Source of the DNA: Streptomyces cyaneofuscatus
GTDB taxonomy: Bacteria; Actinomycetota; Actinomycetes; Streptomycetales; Streptomycetaceae
Assembly: GCF_000718135.1 (NCBI RefSeq)
Contig: NZ_JOEM01000003.1
Coordinates: forward strand, 248,001-312,000
Length of the DNA stretch: 64,000 nucleotides
Direction of reading: 5' to 3'
Position numbers and translations under genes: made by a program. The notes beneath the pieces were generated by a model that saw nothing but the letters and a program-made list of their open reading frames with translations, had not been told where the DNA came from and ran no database searches. Shown piece by piece: positions 43,936 through 52,376 of this stretch. The number at the start of each line of letters is the position of its first letter. Position 1 is the stretch's first letter.

Positions 43936-45585
43936 ATGGCACCCGATTCCGAAGCAAACGGCGGCGGATTTTCGGATGGCTCCGACGCCTGGGGTGTCGG
44001 TGGGGTCGTCGGTGACGGACGCTACCGGATGACCTACCGGCTCGGCCGGGGCGGCATGGCAGAGGTGTACGCGGCGGAGGACGTCCGGCTCGGACGTACG
44101 GTCGCGGTCAAACTGCTCCGCTCCGACCTGGCCGAGGACCCGGTCTCCAAGGCCCGCTTCACGCGTGAGGCGCAGTCCGTCGCCGGCCTCAACCACCATG
44201 CGATCGTCGCCGTCTACGACTCCGGCGAGGACACCGTGGGCGGCCAGACGGTCCCGTACATCGTGATGGAGCTGGTCGAGGGCCGCACCATCCGCGACCT
44301 TCTCCTGACCGCCGAGGCGCCCCCGCCCGAGCAGGCCCTGATCATCGTCTCGGGCGTGCTGGAGGCGCTGGCCTACTCGCACCAGCACGGCATCGTGCAC
44401 CGGGACATCAAGCCCGCCAACGTGATCATCACGGACTCCGGCGCGGTCAAGGTGATGGACTTCGGCATCGCGCGGGCGCTGCACGGCGCCCAGTCGACGA
44501 TGACCCAGACCGGCATGGTCATGGGCACGCCGCAGTACCTCTCCCCCGAGCAGGCGCTCGGCAAGGCCGTCGACCACCGCTCCGACCTCTACGCCACGGG
44601 CTGCCTGCTCTACGAACTGCTGGCGCTGCGGCCCCCGTTCACCGGTGAGACCCCGCTCTCGGTGGTCTACCAGCACGTCCAGGACATCCCGGTGCAGCCG
44701 TCCGAGGTCTCGGACGTGGTGCCGCCGGAGCTGGACGGCATGGTGATGCGCTCGCTGGCGAAGGACCCGGACGACCGGTTCCAGAGCGCCGAGGAGATGC
44801 GCGGACTGGTCCAGTACAGCCTGCAGATGCTCCAGGTGCAGGGCGGCCACACGGGCACGTGGAACACCGGTCCGGTCGCGCTCAACGAGGGCGGTCAGAC
44901 CCCGCCGCACGGGATGACGGGCTCGACCCGGGCGATGGGCCACCCGATGCACGGGGACACCTCGCAGGGGCCGATCCTGCCCCCGATGAACCCGGACGAC
45001 GGCGGTTACAACGGCTACGACGGTGGTCGCGGCGGACAGCGGGGCGGTGGCCGGCGCAACAAGATGTGGCTCTTCGTGCTGCTCGCGCTGGTCGCGATCG
45101 GCGCCGGGGTCGCCTTCGCCATCAGCGCGTCGAAGGGCGACGACGGCGACAAGAAGACGCCGGTCACGCCGTCCACCTCGGTGAGCTCTTCCGAGGAGGA
45201 GCCGTCGGAGGAGCCGTCCGACGAGGAGGAGCCGACGGAGGAGGAGCCGGAGCAGCCGAGCACCTCCACGGGCGGTCAGACGCAGCCCGAGCCGCCGCCG
45301 TACACCCCGCCGCCGACCCAGAGCCAGCCCTCGTTCACGCCGTCCCCGACCCCGTCCGACAACACGGACGCCGGGACGACGGACGGCAACACCAACGAGG
45401 GCACCACGGGCGAGCCGTCCGGCGACCCCACCGACCCGACCACCGACCCGGGCACCCCGGGCGGCGGCAACGGCGGCGAGCCCGGCGGCTCGGAGGGCGC
45501 GAACGGCGGCGCCAGCGCGGGCAGCGCCGGCAACAGCGGCACGGGCGACACGGCCGGCCCGGCAGCGGGAGGCACCACCCCCTAG
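43936..45585 (+). CDS. Serine/threonine protein kinase with low-complexity extracellular tail
   Basis: A 549-aa membrane kinase. The catalytic domain shows LGRGGMAEVYAAED, VAVKLL, HRDIKPANVI, DFGIARAL and a GTPQYLSPEQ activation segment. One membrane helix (MWLFVLLALVAIGAGVAFAI) is followed by about 160 extracellular residues that are almost entirely Glu, Pro, Thr, Ser and Gly, without PASTA repeats. The tail looks suited to spanning the wall or to glycosylation. The ATG at 43936 follows GGCGAGGA. It is divergent from the single-PASTA kinase. Confidence 0.92.
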   Translation: MAPDSEANGGGFSDGSDAWGVGGVVGDGRYRMTYRLGRGGMAEVYAAEDVRLGRTVAVKLLRSDLAEDPVSKARFTREAQSVAGLNHHAIVAVYDSGEDTVGGQTVPYIVMELVEGRTIRDLLLTAEAPPPEQALIIVSGVLEALAYSHQHGIVHRDIKPANVIITDSGAVKVMDFGIARALHGAQSTMTQTGMVMGTPQYLSPEQALGKAVDHRSDLYATGCLLYELLALRPPFTGETPLSVVYQHVQDIPVQPSEVSDVVPPELDGMVMRSLAKDPDDRFQSAEEMRGLVQYSLQMLQVQGGHTGTWNTGPVALNEGGQTPPHGMTGSTRAMGHPMHGDTSQGPILPPMNPDDGGYNGYDGGRGGQRGGGRRNKMWLFVLLALVAIGAGVAFAISASKGDDGDKKTPVTPSTSVSSSEEEPSEEPSDEEEPTEEEPEQPSTSTGGQTQPEPPPYTPPPTQSQPSFTPSPTPSDNTDAGTTDGNTNEGTTGEPSGDPTDPTTDPGTPGGGNGGEPGGSEGANGGASAGSAGNSGTGDTAGPAAGGTTP

Positions 45586-45612
45586 GACCCCCTAGGACCC
45601 CGTGGGGACGCT

Positions 45613-46692
45613 CTACTCCGTGAACGCCGCGCACACCGCCTCGTACTCACGGGTCCACCACACCGCCAGGGCCGACACCGCAGGGAACTGCGGGTCGGCC
45701 CTTCGGTCGTCCAGGCGGTAGCGCCAGCGCAGTATCCAGAAGTCGTTGAGCCGCTCCCACCACACCCGGTGCACGGCGGCGGCCAGTTCGGCCGCCCCCG
45801 CCCCCGCCGCCCGCCGGTACGCGCGGGCGTACGCCCGTACCTTCGGCAGGTCCAGCTCCCCGCCCGGCTGCACGAAGAAGATGGCCGCCGCCCGGACCGC
45901 CTCCTCGGCGCGCGGCTGCACCCCCAGCCGGTCCCAGTCCACGATCGCGACCGGATCGGCGCCCCGGTAGAGCAGGTTGAGCGGATGGAAGTCGCCGTGC
46001 ACCCACCCGGTGGCGGGCCCGTCCGGCGTCGGCGGCCGGCGGTGCGCATGCCGCTCCAGCAGCGCCCGGCGCTCCACGAGCCGGTGCACGGCGAGCTCGT
46101 CGAAGGCGTCACGCGGGGTGTCCCGGGAGCGCTGCCCACGGGCCACGGCCAGCAGCTCGTCGATCAGCGCGAAGGTGTCGGCGGCATGCGGACTGCCGTA
46201 CCCGGCGGGTAACGACCCCACCGGAGGCTCGGGTTCACCGTCCGCCGGCATGACCTGCTCAAGAGCGGTGTGTACGGCTCCGAGGAGCGTCCCGAGACGC
46301 CGCGACTGGTGGGGGGTGAGCTGGGATCCGACCCGGTGCAGTCCGTCGACCCAGGGGTGCAGGGCGTAGCAGCGGTCGCCGATCACGGTGACCGTGGTGC
46401 CCTCCGTGTCGGTCAGCGGCGGGACGACGGGCACGCCGAGCGAGGCCAGGCGCTGGGTGGCGTGGTGCTGGCGCACGATCGTGGCGCGCTCACCGGTGGC
46501 GTCGCCGATGTGCTTCTTGTCGAGGTGGTGCTTGAGGAAGTAGGAGCCGCGGGTGGTGGACACGCGGTATCCGTGGTTCAGCAGGCCCTTGGTGATCGGC
46601 TCGCAGGCGAGCGGTTCACCCACGTCCGGGTAGCGGCGCAGCACCTCGCCGACCGGGGGAACTGGTGGGCGGGTTACATATGAGCGCGGCAC
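45613..46692 (-). CDS. Aminoglycoside-phosphotransferase-like kinase
   Basis: A 359-aa protein of the APH/choline kinase superfamily. The ATP site is GLLNHGYRVSTTRGSYFLK, the catalytic loop is WVHGDFHPLNLLY and the metal-binding Asp is in IVDWDRLG. Relatives phosphorylate homoserine, choline, sugars or antibiotics, and the substrate cannot be chosen here. GTG start without a Shine-Dalgarno, 15 bp after the upstream flavin-oxidase-fold gene, with a small inverted repeat in between. Confidence 0.82.
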   Translation of the reverse strand: MPRSYVTRPPVPPVGEVLRRYPDVGEPLACEPITKGLLNHGYRVSTTRGSYFLKHHLDKKHIGDATGERATIVRQHHATQRLASLGVPVVPPLTDTEGTTVTVIGDRCYALHPWVDGLHRVGSQLTPHQSRRLGTLLGAVHTALEQVMPADGEPEPPVGSLPAGYGSPHAADTFALIDELLAVARGQRSRDTPRDAFDELAVHRLVERRALLERHAHRRPPTPDGPATGWVHGDFHPLNLLYRGADPVAIVDWDRLGVQPRAEEAVRAAAIFFVQPGGELDLPKVRAYARAYRRAAGAGAAELAAAVHRVWWERLNDFWILRWRYRLDDRRADPQFPAVSALAVWWTREYEAVCAAFTE

Positions 46693-46693
46693 T

Positions 46694-46705
46694 TACCAAA
46701 TGGTA
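46694..46705. promoter_or_regulatory. Small inverted repeat before the phosphotransferase
   Basis: TACCA-AA-TGGTA is a 12-bp inverted repeat that fills most of the 15-bp gap between the two leftward genes. It is too short to be a terminator, and an operator role is a guess. Confidence 0.35.
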
Positions 46706-46707
46706 GA

Positions 46708-47145
46708 TCACGCTGCGTGGCGGACAACCTGACTTGCGTCGAAGCCCAGAGTGTGCTCCGTGACGAAGTGCGGGTCGACCCGGAGGTAGGCCGGCGCGAA
46801 GGGTTCCCCGTTGACGTGGACGGGGGCGGCACCGAAGAGTTCTTCCTGCTCAGGGCGGGGATGGACGATCTCGGCGGGCCCGGTGAACTGCACGGACCAC
46901 AGATCGTCGCCCCCATCGCCGCAGGACGCGTTGTAGTTGTCCGCCCCATAGGCGACGACGGTCCCGTCGCATGCCTCGTGGTGACCGAAGCCGCTGTGCA
47001 TCCGCAGCAGGATGCGGCCGTCGCTCACGATGTGCCGGGCCACCGCCAGGAACGGCAGGGCGCGCATGCTGGTGGCGAGGCGGCCGTACGGGACCCGGCG
47101 GAGCAGCTCCATCGCCTGGGGCGCGGGGGTTTCTTCGGAGGGCAT
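46708..47145 (-). CDS. Pyridoxamine-5'-phosphate-oxidase-fold protein
   Basis: A 145-aa flavin-nucleotide-binding protein with the split-barrel PPOX fold (VPYGRLATSMRALPFLAVARHI, SGFGHHEACDGTVVAYGADNYN). Such proteins bind FMN, F420 or haem and are common members of DevR/DosR-type dormancy regulons. A perfect DevR-type box (GGGACCAAAGTCCC) lies 60 bp upstream of the ATG at 47145, and the response-regulator gene is next on the same strand. A longer upstream frame would cross the box, so the ATG is preferred. GACAGT at -13 may be the -10. Confidence 0.83.
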   Translation of the reverse strand: MPSEETPAPQAMELLRRVPYGRLATSMRALPFLAVARHIVSDGRILLRMHSGFGHHEACDGTVVAYGADNYNASCGDGGDDLWSVQFTGPAEIVHPRPEQEELFGAAPVHVNGEPFAPAYLRVDPHFVTEHTLGFDASQVVRHAA

Positions 47146-47204
47146 ACGGTCCACTGTCCGGCACACGTAGGGACCGGGTAAGAGTCCCCGGCCCCGGGCG
47201 GCCC

Positions 47205-47218
47205 GGGACCAAAGTCCC
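47205..47218. promoter_or_regulatory. DevR/OsdR-type box
   Basis: GGGAC-CAAA-GTCCC has perfect 5-bp arms with the 4-bp centre used by the mycobacterial DosR/DevR and Streptomyces OsdR motif (GGGACTWWAGTCCC). A second, differently spaced GGGAC...GTCCC pair lies at 47170-47187. Both are upstream of the PPOX-fold gene. Confidence 0.7.
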
Positions 47219-47230
47219 ATGCCGTTGGGT

Positions 47231-47908
47231 TCAGCGGCGCTCGGCCTGGAGCCGGGCGACGTACGCGGCCGCCTGCGAGCGGCGCTCCATGCCCAGCTTG
47301 GACAGCAGGCTGGAGACGTAGTTCTTGATGGTCTTCTCGGCGAGGTGCAGCCGCTCCCCGATGACCCGGTTGGTCAGCCCCTCCCCGATCAAATCCAGGA
47401 TCTTGCGCTCCTGCTCGGTGAGGTTGGCGAGCCGCTCGTCGCCCTTGGCGGTGCCGCCGTCGCGCAGCCGCTCCAGCACCCGGGCGGTGGCCACGGGGTC
47501 CAGCAGGGATTTCCCGGCGGCGACGTCCCGTACGGCATTGAGCAGTTCATTGCCCCGGATCGCTTTCAGCACATAACCCGACGCACCGGCCATGATCGCG
47601 TCGAAAAGCGCCTCGTCATCGGCGTACGAGGTGAGCATCAGGCATTTGATGTTCTCGTCCAGCGAACGGACCTCCCGGCACACCTCCACCCCGCTGCCGT
47701 CGGGCAGCCGGACGTCGAGCACCGCCACATCAGGGCGCGTCGCCGGGATCCTGACCAGGGCGTCGGCGGCCGTGCCCGCCTCGCCGACCACCTCGATGTC
47801 GGGCTCGGAGGCCAGCAGCTCATGGACGCCACGCCGGACGACCTCGTGATCGTCGAGCAGAAATACCGTGATTTTTCCATCTTCGCGCACGGTCGCAGTC
47901 TCACACAC
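47231..47908 (-). CDS. LuxR/NarL-family response regulator, DevR/OsdR-like
   Basis: A 225-aa two-component regulator. The receiver domain has the acidic pair (FLLDDHE), the phospho-acceptor Asp65 (VLDVRLPDG) and Lys115 (YVLKAIRG). The C-terminal HTH_LuxR (TEQERKILDLIGEGLTNRVI, KTIKNYVSSLLSKLGM) strongly resembles DevR/DosR and OsdR, which respond to hypoxia, NO or development. No sensor kinase gene is adjacent, so its partner lies elsewhere. GTG at 47908 was chosen for GGAG 6 bp upstream; GTG at 47890 is the next choice. Confidence 0.85.
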   Translation of the reverse strand: MCETATVREDGKITVFLLDDHEVVRRGVHELLASEPDIEVVGEAGTAADALVRIPATRPDVAVLDVRLPDGSGVEVCREVRSLDENIKCLMLTSYADDEALFDAIMAGASGYVLKAIRGNELLNAVRDVAAGKSLLDPVATARVLERLRDGGTAKGDERLANLTEQERKILDLIGEGLTNRVIGERLHLAEKTIKNYVSSLLSKLGMERRSQAAAYVARLQAERR

Positions 47909-48239
47909 TCGCCTCTCCTCCGCTCTTCCCAGCCGCTGATCCGCGGGATAACGTGCCGTTGTTCCGGCGGCCTGCAAGGCTGTTCCCAGTGCTGTGACCA
48001 GCAGAGCTTCGTGATTTTTTCGATTTACTTGGAAATCCAAGCAAAAACGCAGGTCAGATAGGGTTTCGCAGTTATGCGATGCACTGGGTAACGTGCCTAT
48101 GACAGGGCGCTCGCCGGGGCACCTGTCACGCCTGTATCCCGGCCGAGAAGCACCCACCCCGTGCTCGGGTCCGGACACAGGCGAGCCGCACTGGTCTCCC
48201 GGCAGACCCCGGGGGCCGGACCGACGGAGGAGCACGCAC
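47909..48239. promoter_or_regulatory. Divergent control region with AT-rich segment and inverted repeat
   Basis: This 331-bp gap holds no gene. Positions 48009-48050 are strikingly AT-rich for this genome (GATTTTTTCGATTTAC, CAAAAACG). In the middle lies the inverted repeat CTTGGA-AA-TCCAAG (48028-48041). The segment could be an operator for the response regulator or the BCDH operon, or encode a small RNA; I cannot tell which. Confidence 0.4.
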
Positions 48240-49400
48240 GTGACCGTGGAGAGCACTGCCGCCGCGCGTAAACCGCGACGCGCCAGTAAGCGGACCAGCG
48301 CCGCGAAGAAGCCGCAGAGTTCCGAGCCCCAGCTCGTGCAGCTGCTGACGCCCGAGGGCGAGCGGGTCGAGCACCCGGACTACAGCATCGACCTGAGCGC
48401 CGACGAGCTGCGCGGCCTGTACCGGGACATGGTTCTGACCCGCCGCTTCGACGCCGAGGCGACCGCCCTCCAAAGGCAGGGGGAGCTGGGCCTGTGGGCC
48501 TCGCTGCTGGGCCAGGAGGCCGCGCAGATCGGCAGCGGCCGGGCGCTGCGCGACGACGACTACGTCTTCCCGACCTACCGTGAGCACGGTGTGGCCTGGT
48601 GTCGCGGGGTCGACCCCACCAACCTGCTGGGCATGTTCCGCGGGGTGAACCACGGTGGCTGGGACCCGACGACCAACAACTTCCACCTGTACACGATCGT
48701 CATCGGCTCGCAGACCCTCCACGCCACCGGGTACGCCATGGGCGTCGCCAAGGACGGCGCGGACTCGGCCGTGATCGCGTACTTCGGTGACGGTGCCTCC
48801 AGCCAGGGCGATGTCGCGGAGTCGTTCACCTTCTCCGCGGTCTACAACGCCCCGGTGGTGTTCTTCTGCCAGAACAACCAGTGGGCCATCTCCGAGCCCA
48901 CCGAGCGCCAGACCCGCGTGCCGCTCTACCAGCGCGCGCAGGGCTACGGCTTCCCCGGCGTCCGCGTCGACGGCAACGACGTCCTCGCGTGCCTCGCCGT
49001 CACCCGCTCCGCACTGGAGCGCGCCCGCCGCGGTGAGGGCCCGACCCTGGTCGAGGCGTTCACGTACCGCATGGGCGCCCACACCACCTCCGACGACCCG
49101 ACGAAGTACCGGGCCGACGACGAGCGGGCCGCCTGGGAGGCGAAGGACCCGATCCTGCGCCTGCGCACGTACCTGGAGAGTTCCGGCCACGCCGACGAGG
49201 CGTTCTTCACCGCCCTGGACGAGGAGAGCGAGACCCTCGGCAAGCGCGTACGCGAGGTCGTACGGGCGATGCCCGACCCGGAGCCGCTCTCCCTGTTCGA
49301 GCACGGCTACGCCGACGGCAGCTCCCTCGTCGACGAGGAGCGTGCCCAGTTCTCCGCCTACCAGGCATCGTTCGCCGACTCTGCCGAGGAGGGCAAGTAG
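48240..49400 (+). CDS. bkdA: Branched-chain 2-oxo acid dehydrogenase E1 alpha (second copy)
   Basis: A 386-aa ThDP-dependent E1 alpha subunit, paralogue of the one at 27.4 kb. The N-terminus is basic (Lys/Ala/Ser-rich, residues 1-30). The ThDP motif is FGDGASSQGDVAESFTF...NN, and the active-site region includes TYRMGAHTTSDDPTKY. GTG start with GGAGG 9 bp upstream. It heads the second bkd operon, resembling bkdA1B1C1 of S. coelicolor, whereas the first cluster resembles bkdA2B2C2; this naming is from memory. Confidence 0.94.
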   Translation: MTVESTAAARKPRRASKRTSAAKKPQSSEPQLVQLLTPEGERVEHPDYSIDLSADELRGLYRDMVLTRRFDAEATALQRQGELGLWASLLGQEAAQIGSGRALRDDDYVFPTYREHGVAWCRGVDPTNLLGMFRGVNHGGWDPTTNNFHLYTIVIGSQTLHATGYAMGVAKDGADSAVIAYFGDGASSQGDVAESFTFSAVYNAPVVFFCQNNQWAISEPTERQTRVPLYQRAQGYGFPGVRVDGNDVLACLAVTRSALERARRGEGPTLVEAFTYRMGAHTTSDDPTKYRADDERAAWEAKDPILRLRTYLESSGHADEAFFTALDEESETLGKRVREVVRAMPDPEPLSLFEHGYADGSSLVDEERAQFSAYQASFADSAEEGK

Positions 49401-49402
49401 CC

Positions 49403-50383
49403 ATGGCCGTGGAAAAGATGTCCATCGCGAAAGCGCTCAACGAGTCGCTGCGTCTGGCCCTCGACACCGACCCCAAGGTCCTCATCATGGGCGAGGACGT
49501 CGGAAAGCTCGGCGGCGTCTTCCGTATCACCGACGGCCTCCAGAAGGACTTCGGCGAGGACCGGGTGATCGACACCCCGCTCGCCGAGTCCGGCATCGTC
49601 GGCACCGCGATCGGCCTGGCCCTGCGCGGCTACCGCCCCATCGTGGAGATCCAGTTCGACGGCTTCGTCTTCCCCGCGTACGACCAGATCGTCACGCAGC
49701 TCGCGAAGATGCACGCCCGCGCGCTCGGCAAGATCAAGCTGCCGGTCGTCGTCCGTATCCCGTACGGCGGTGGCATCGGCGCGGTCGAGCACCACAGCGA
49801 GTCCCCCGAGGCGCTCTTCGCGCACGTCGCGGGCCTGAAGGTGGTGTCCCCCTCCAACGCGAGCGACGCCTACTGGATGATGCAGCAGGCCGTCCAGAGC
49901 GATGACCCGATCATCTTCTTCGAGCCCAAGCGGCGTTACTGGGACAAGGGCGAGGTCGACACCGAGTCCATCCCCGGCCCGCTCCACAAGGCCGTCACCG
50001 TCCGCGAGGGCAGCGACCTGACGCTCGTCGCGTACGGCCCGATGGTGAAGGTCTGCCTGGAAGCGGCCGCGGCCGCCCAGGAGGAGGGCAAGTCGGTCGA
50101 GGTCCTGGACCTGCGCTCGATGTCCCCGATCGACTTCGACGCCATCCAGACGTCGGTGGAGAAGACCGGCCGGCTCGTCGTCGTCCACGAGGCGCCCGTC
50201 TTCTACGGCTCCGGCGCGGAGATCGCCGCCCGCATCACCGAGCGCAGCTTCTACCACCTCGAAGCGCCGGTGCTCAGGGTCGGCGGCTACCACGTGCCCT
50301 ACCCGCCGGCCCGGCTGGAGGACGAGTACCTGCCCGGCTTGGACCGGGTGCTCGACGCCGTCGACCGCTCGCTGGCGTACTGA
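49403..50383 (+). CDS. bkdB: Branched-chain 2-oxo acid dehydrogenase E1 beta (second copy)
   Basis: A 326-aa E1 beta subunit with GEDVGKLGGVFRIT, DTPLAESGIVGTAIG, PYGGGIGAVEHHSESPE and HEAPVFYGSGAEIAARI. It begins 2 bp after the bkdA stop and lacks the basic N-terminal extension of its paralogue at 28.6 kb. It pairs with the preceding E1 alpha in an alpha2beta2 enzyme that decarboxylates branched 2-oxo acids. Strong conservation between the two sets in the active-site segments suggests both operons are functional. Confidence 0.95.
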   Translation: MAVEKMSIAKALNESLRLALDTDPKVLIMGEDVGKLGGVFRITDGLQKDFGEDRVIDTPLAESGIVGTAIGLALRGYRPIVEIQFDGFVFPAYDQIVTQLAKMHARALGKIKLPVVVRIPYGGGIGAVEHHSESPEALFAHVAGLKVVSPSNASDAYWMMQQAVQSDDPIIFFEPKRRYWDKGEVDTESIPGPLHKAVTVREGSDLTLVAYGPMVKVCLEAAAAAQEEGKSVEVLDLRSMSPIDFDAIQTSVEKTGRLVVVHEAPVFYGSGAEIAARITERSFYHLEAPVLRVGGYHVPYPPARLEDEYLPGLDRVLDAVDRSLAY

Positions 50384-50395
50384 GGGATTGGGGTC

Positions 50396-51841
50396 GTGAC
50401 GACGATGACACAGACGTCCGCTCGCTTCCGCGAGTTCAAGATGCCCGACGTGGGCGAGGGGCTCACCGAGGCCGAGATCCTCAAGTGGTTCGTCCAGCCC
50501 GGTGACACGGTCACCGACGGCCAGGTCGTGTGCGAGGTCGAGACGGCGAAGGCGGCGGTGGAGCTGCCGATCCCGTTCGACGGCGTGGTGCACGAACTGC
50601 GCTTCTCCGAAGGTACGACGGTCGATGTCGGCCAGGTGATCATCACGGTGGACGTGGCGCCGGGGAGCGAGGACGAGGCCCCGGCGCCGGCTCCCGCGCA
50701 GGAGCCGGTGGAGGCCGCCGCTACGGCTCCTGCTCCCGCTGCCGAGGAGCCGAAGGGCCGTACGCCGGTTCTGGTCGGCTACGGCGTCGCGGAATCCTCC
50801 ACGAAGCGCCGCCCGCGCAAGGGGGCTGCCGCTCCTGAGGCCGCCGCGGTGGCGGCGGCGGTGCAGGCGGAGCTGAACGGGCACGGTTCGCCGGCGCCTG
50901 TTGTTGCTGAGGCTCCGGTCGGCCGCCCGCTGGCGAAGCCGCCGGTACGGAAGCTGGCCAAGGACCTGGGGATCGACCTGGCGACGGTGGTGCCGACCGG
51001 CAAGGACGGCATCATCACCCGCGAGGACGTGCACGCGGCGGCGGCTCCGGCGGCTTCTCCTGCTGCGCCTGTGGCGCCTGAGGCTCCGGCTCCTTCGGTG
51101 TCCGAGCCGGTGGCGGCTGCCGTGGAGACCCCGGCCTCGGCTCGCGAGACCCGCATCCCGGTCAAGGGAGTCCGCAAGGCGATCGCGCAGGCGATGGTCG
51201 GCTCGGCCTTCACCGCGCCGCACGTCACCGAGTTCGTGACGGTCGACGTGACGCGCACGATGAAGCTGGTGGCGGAGCTCAAGGAGGACAAGGAGATGGC
51301 GGGGGTGCGGGTCAACCCGCTCCTGATCATCGCCAAGGCCCTCCTGGTCGCGATCAAGCGGAACCCCGAGGTCAACGCGGCCTGGGACGAGGCCAACCAG
51401 GAGATCGTGCAGAAGCACTACGTGAACCTGGGCATCGCGGCGGCCACGCCGCGCGGTCTGATCGTGCCGAACATCAAGGACGCGCACGACAAGACGCTGC
51501 CGCAGCTCGCGGCGGCCCTGGGCGAGCTGGTCACCACGGCGCGGGACGGCAAGACGTCTCCGGCGGCGATGGCGGGCGGCACGGTGACGATCACCAATGT
51601 CGGCGTCTTCGGCGTCGACACGGGCACCCCGATCCTGAACCCGGGCGAGTCCGCGATCCTGGCGGTCGGCGCGATCAAGCTCCAGCCGTGGGTCCACAAG
51701 GGCAAGGTGAAGCCGCGTCAGGTCACCACGCTGGCCCTGTCCTTCGACCACCGCCTGGTCGACGGCGAGCTGGGCTCCAAGGTGCTGGCCGATGTGGCGG
51801 CGATCCTGGAACAGCCGAAGCGCCTGATCACCTGGGCTTAG
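50396..51841 (+). CDS. bkdC: Dihydrolipoyl acyltransferase E2 (second copy)
   Basis: A 481-aa E2 subunit. The single lipoyl domain carries Lys52 (VETAKAAV). A long Ala/Pro/Glu linker, a peripheral-subunit-binding domain (PPVRKLAKDLGIDLATVVP) and the catalytic domain ending FDHRLVDG follow. GTG at 50396; an ATG three codons later is also possible. It begins 12 bp after bkdB. A strong terminator lies 10 bp after the stop, so the operon ends here and no E3 gene is included. Confidence 0.95.
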   Translation: MTTMTQTSARFREFKMPDVGEGLTEAEILKWFVQPGDTVTDGQVVCEVETAKAAVELPIPFDGVVHELRFSEGTTVDVGQVIITVDVAPGSEDEAPAPAPAQEPVEAAATAPAPAAEEPKGRTPVLVGYGVAESSTKRRPRKGAAAPEAAAVAAAVQAELNGHGSPAPVVAEAPVGRPLAKPPVRKLAKDLGIDLATVVPTGKDGIITREDVHAAAAPAASPAAPVAPEAPAPSVSEPVAAAVETPASARETRIPVKGVRKAIAQAMVGSAFTAPHVTEFVTVDVTRTMKLVAELKEDKEMAGVRVNPLLIIAKALLVAIKRNPEVNAAWDEANQEIVQKHYVNLGIAAATPRGLIVPNIKDAHDKTLPQLAAALGELVTTARDGKTSPAAMAGGTVTITNVGVFGVDTGTPILNPGESAILAVGAIKLQPWVHKGKVKPRQVTTLALSFDHRLVDGELGSKVLADVAAILEQPKRLITWA

Positions 51842-51851
51842 GTGCTTGGTT

Positions 51852-51888
51852 GGTGGGCCCGTACGTCTCCGGGACGTACGGGCCCACC
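51852..51888 (+). terminator. Terminator of the second BCDH operon
   Basis: A perfect 16-bp stem (51852-51867 with 51873-51888) with a 5-nt loop. It directly adjoins the broken regulator gene that follows. Confidence 0.9.
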
Positions 51889-51891
51889 GCC

Positions 51892-52371
51892 ATGCCCGAC
51901 TACGCCAGGGCGCTGGCGGTGGGAAACGGCTCCTGGGAGGATCCCGACGAGATCGAACCCTTCGTCGAAGCCCGGATGGCACGACAGGCGCGGTTGACCG
52001 GTGACCGCCCGCTCGAGCTGTGGGCCGTTGTGCACGAAAGCGTTCTGCGCCAACTGGTGGGAGGACGGCAGGTGATGAGGGAGCAACTCGGCCATCTGCT
52101 GGACATGGCCCGTCAGCCGAACGTGAAACTGCAGGTCGTGCCCTACCTGGCGGGTGCCCACCCAGGCATGACGAGCGCCTTCACCATCGTGTCGTTCGCT
52201 GACCCTGGAGCCCTCGATGTGGTCCACATGGATACGACCTCGAGCACGCTCTGGCTGGAGAGCGATAATGATGCCGACCGCCACGTCAGGCTCTTCGATC
52301 GCATCACGCGGCTGAGCTTGGCGCAGCGCAACTCGGTCAGACTGGTCGACGGCATTTTCAAGGAGTTGTAG
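51892..52371 (+). pseudogene. XRE/DUF5753 regulator missing its DNA-binding half
   Basis: The 159-residue frame (MPDYARALAVGNG...) matches the C-terminal part of DUF5753, the ligand-type domain of Streptomyces XRE-family regulators that normally carry an N-terminal helix-turn-helix and total about 280 aa. Conserved segments are ARMARQARL, VMREQLGHLLDMARQPNVKLQVVPY and AHPGMTSAFTIVSF. The sequence starts inside the domain, three bases after the bkd terminator, with no Shine-Dalgarno. The simplest reading is that a deletion fused the terminator to the interior of the gene. The two DUF397 genes that usually accompany this regulator remain downstream. Confidence 0.8.
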
Positions 52372-52376
52372 GTCCT

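Noticed and set aside
47170..47187. A second DevR box, GGGAC...GTCCC
   Set aside because: The arms are separated by 8 bp instead of 4 bp, so it does not fit the known motif; it is mentioned only as context.
47909..48256. An N-terminal extension of the response regulator over the AT-rich segment
   Set aside because: The receiver domain begins at KITVFLLDDHE, and the extension has no match and would cover a likely promoter.
49358..51982. A minus-strand open frame of about 870 codons opposite the second BCDH operon
   Set aside because: The plus strand encodes highly conserved E1 and E2 proteins. The antisense translation is Arg/His/Leu-rich noise.
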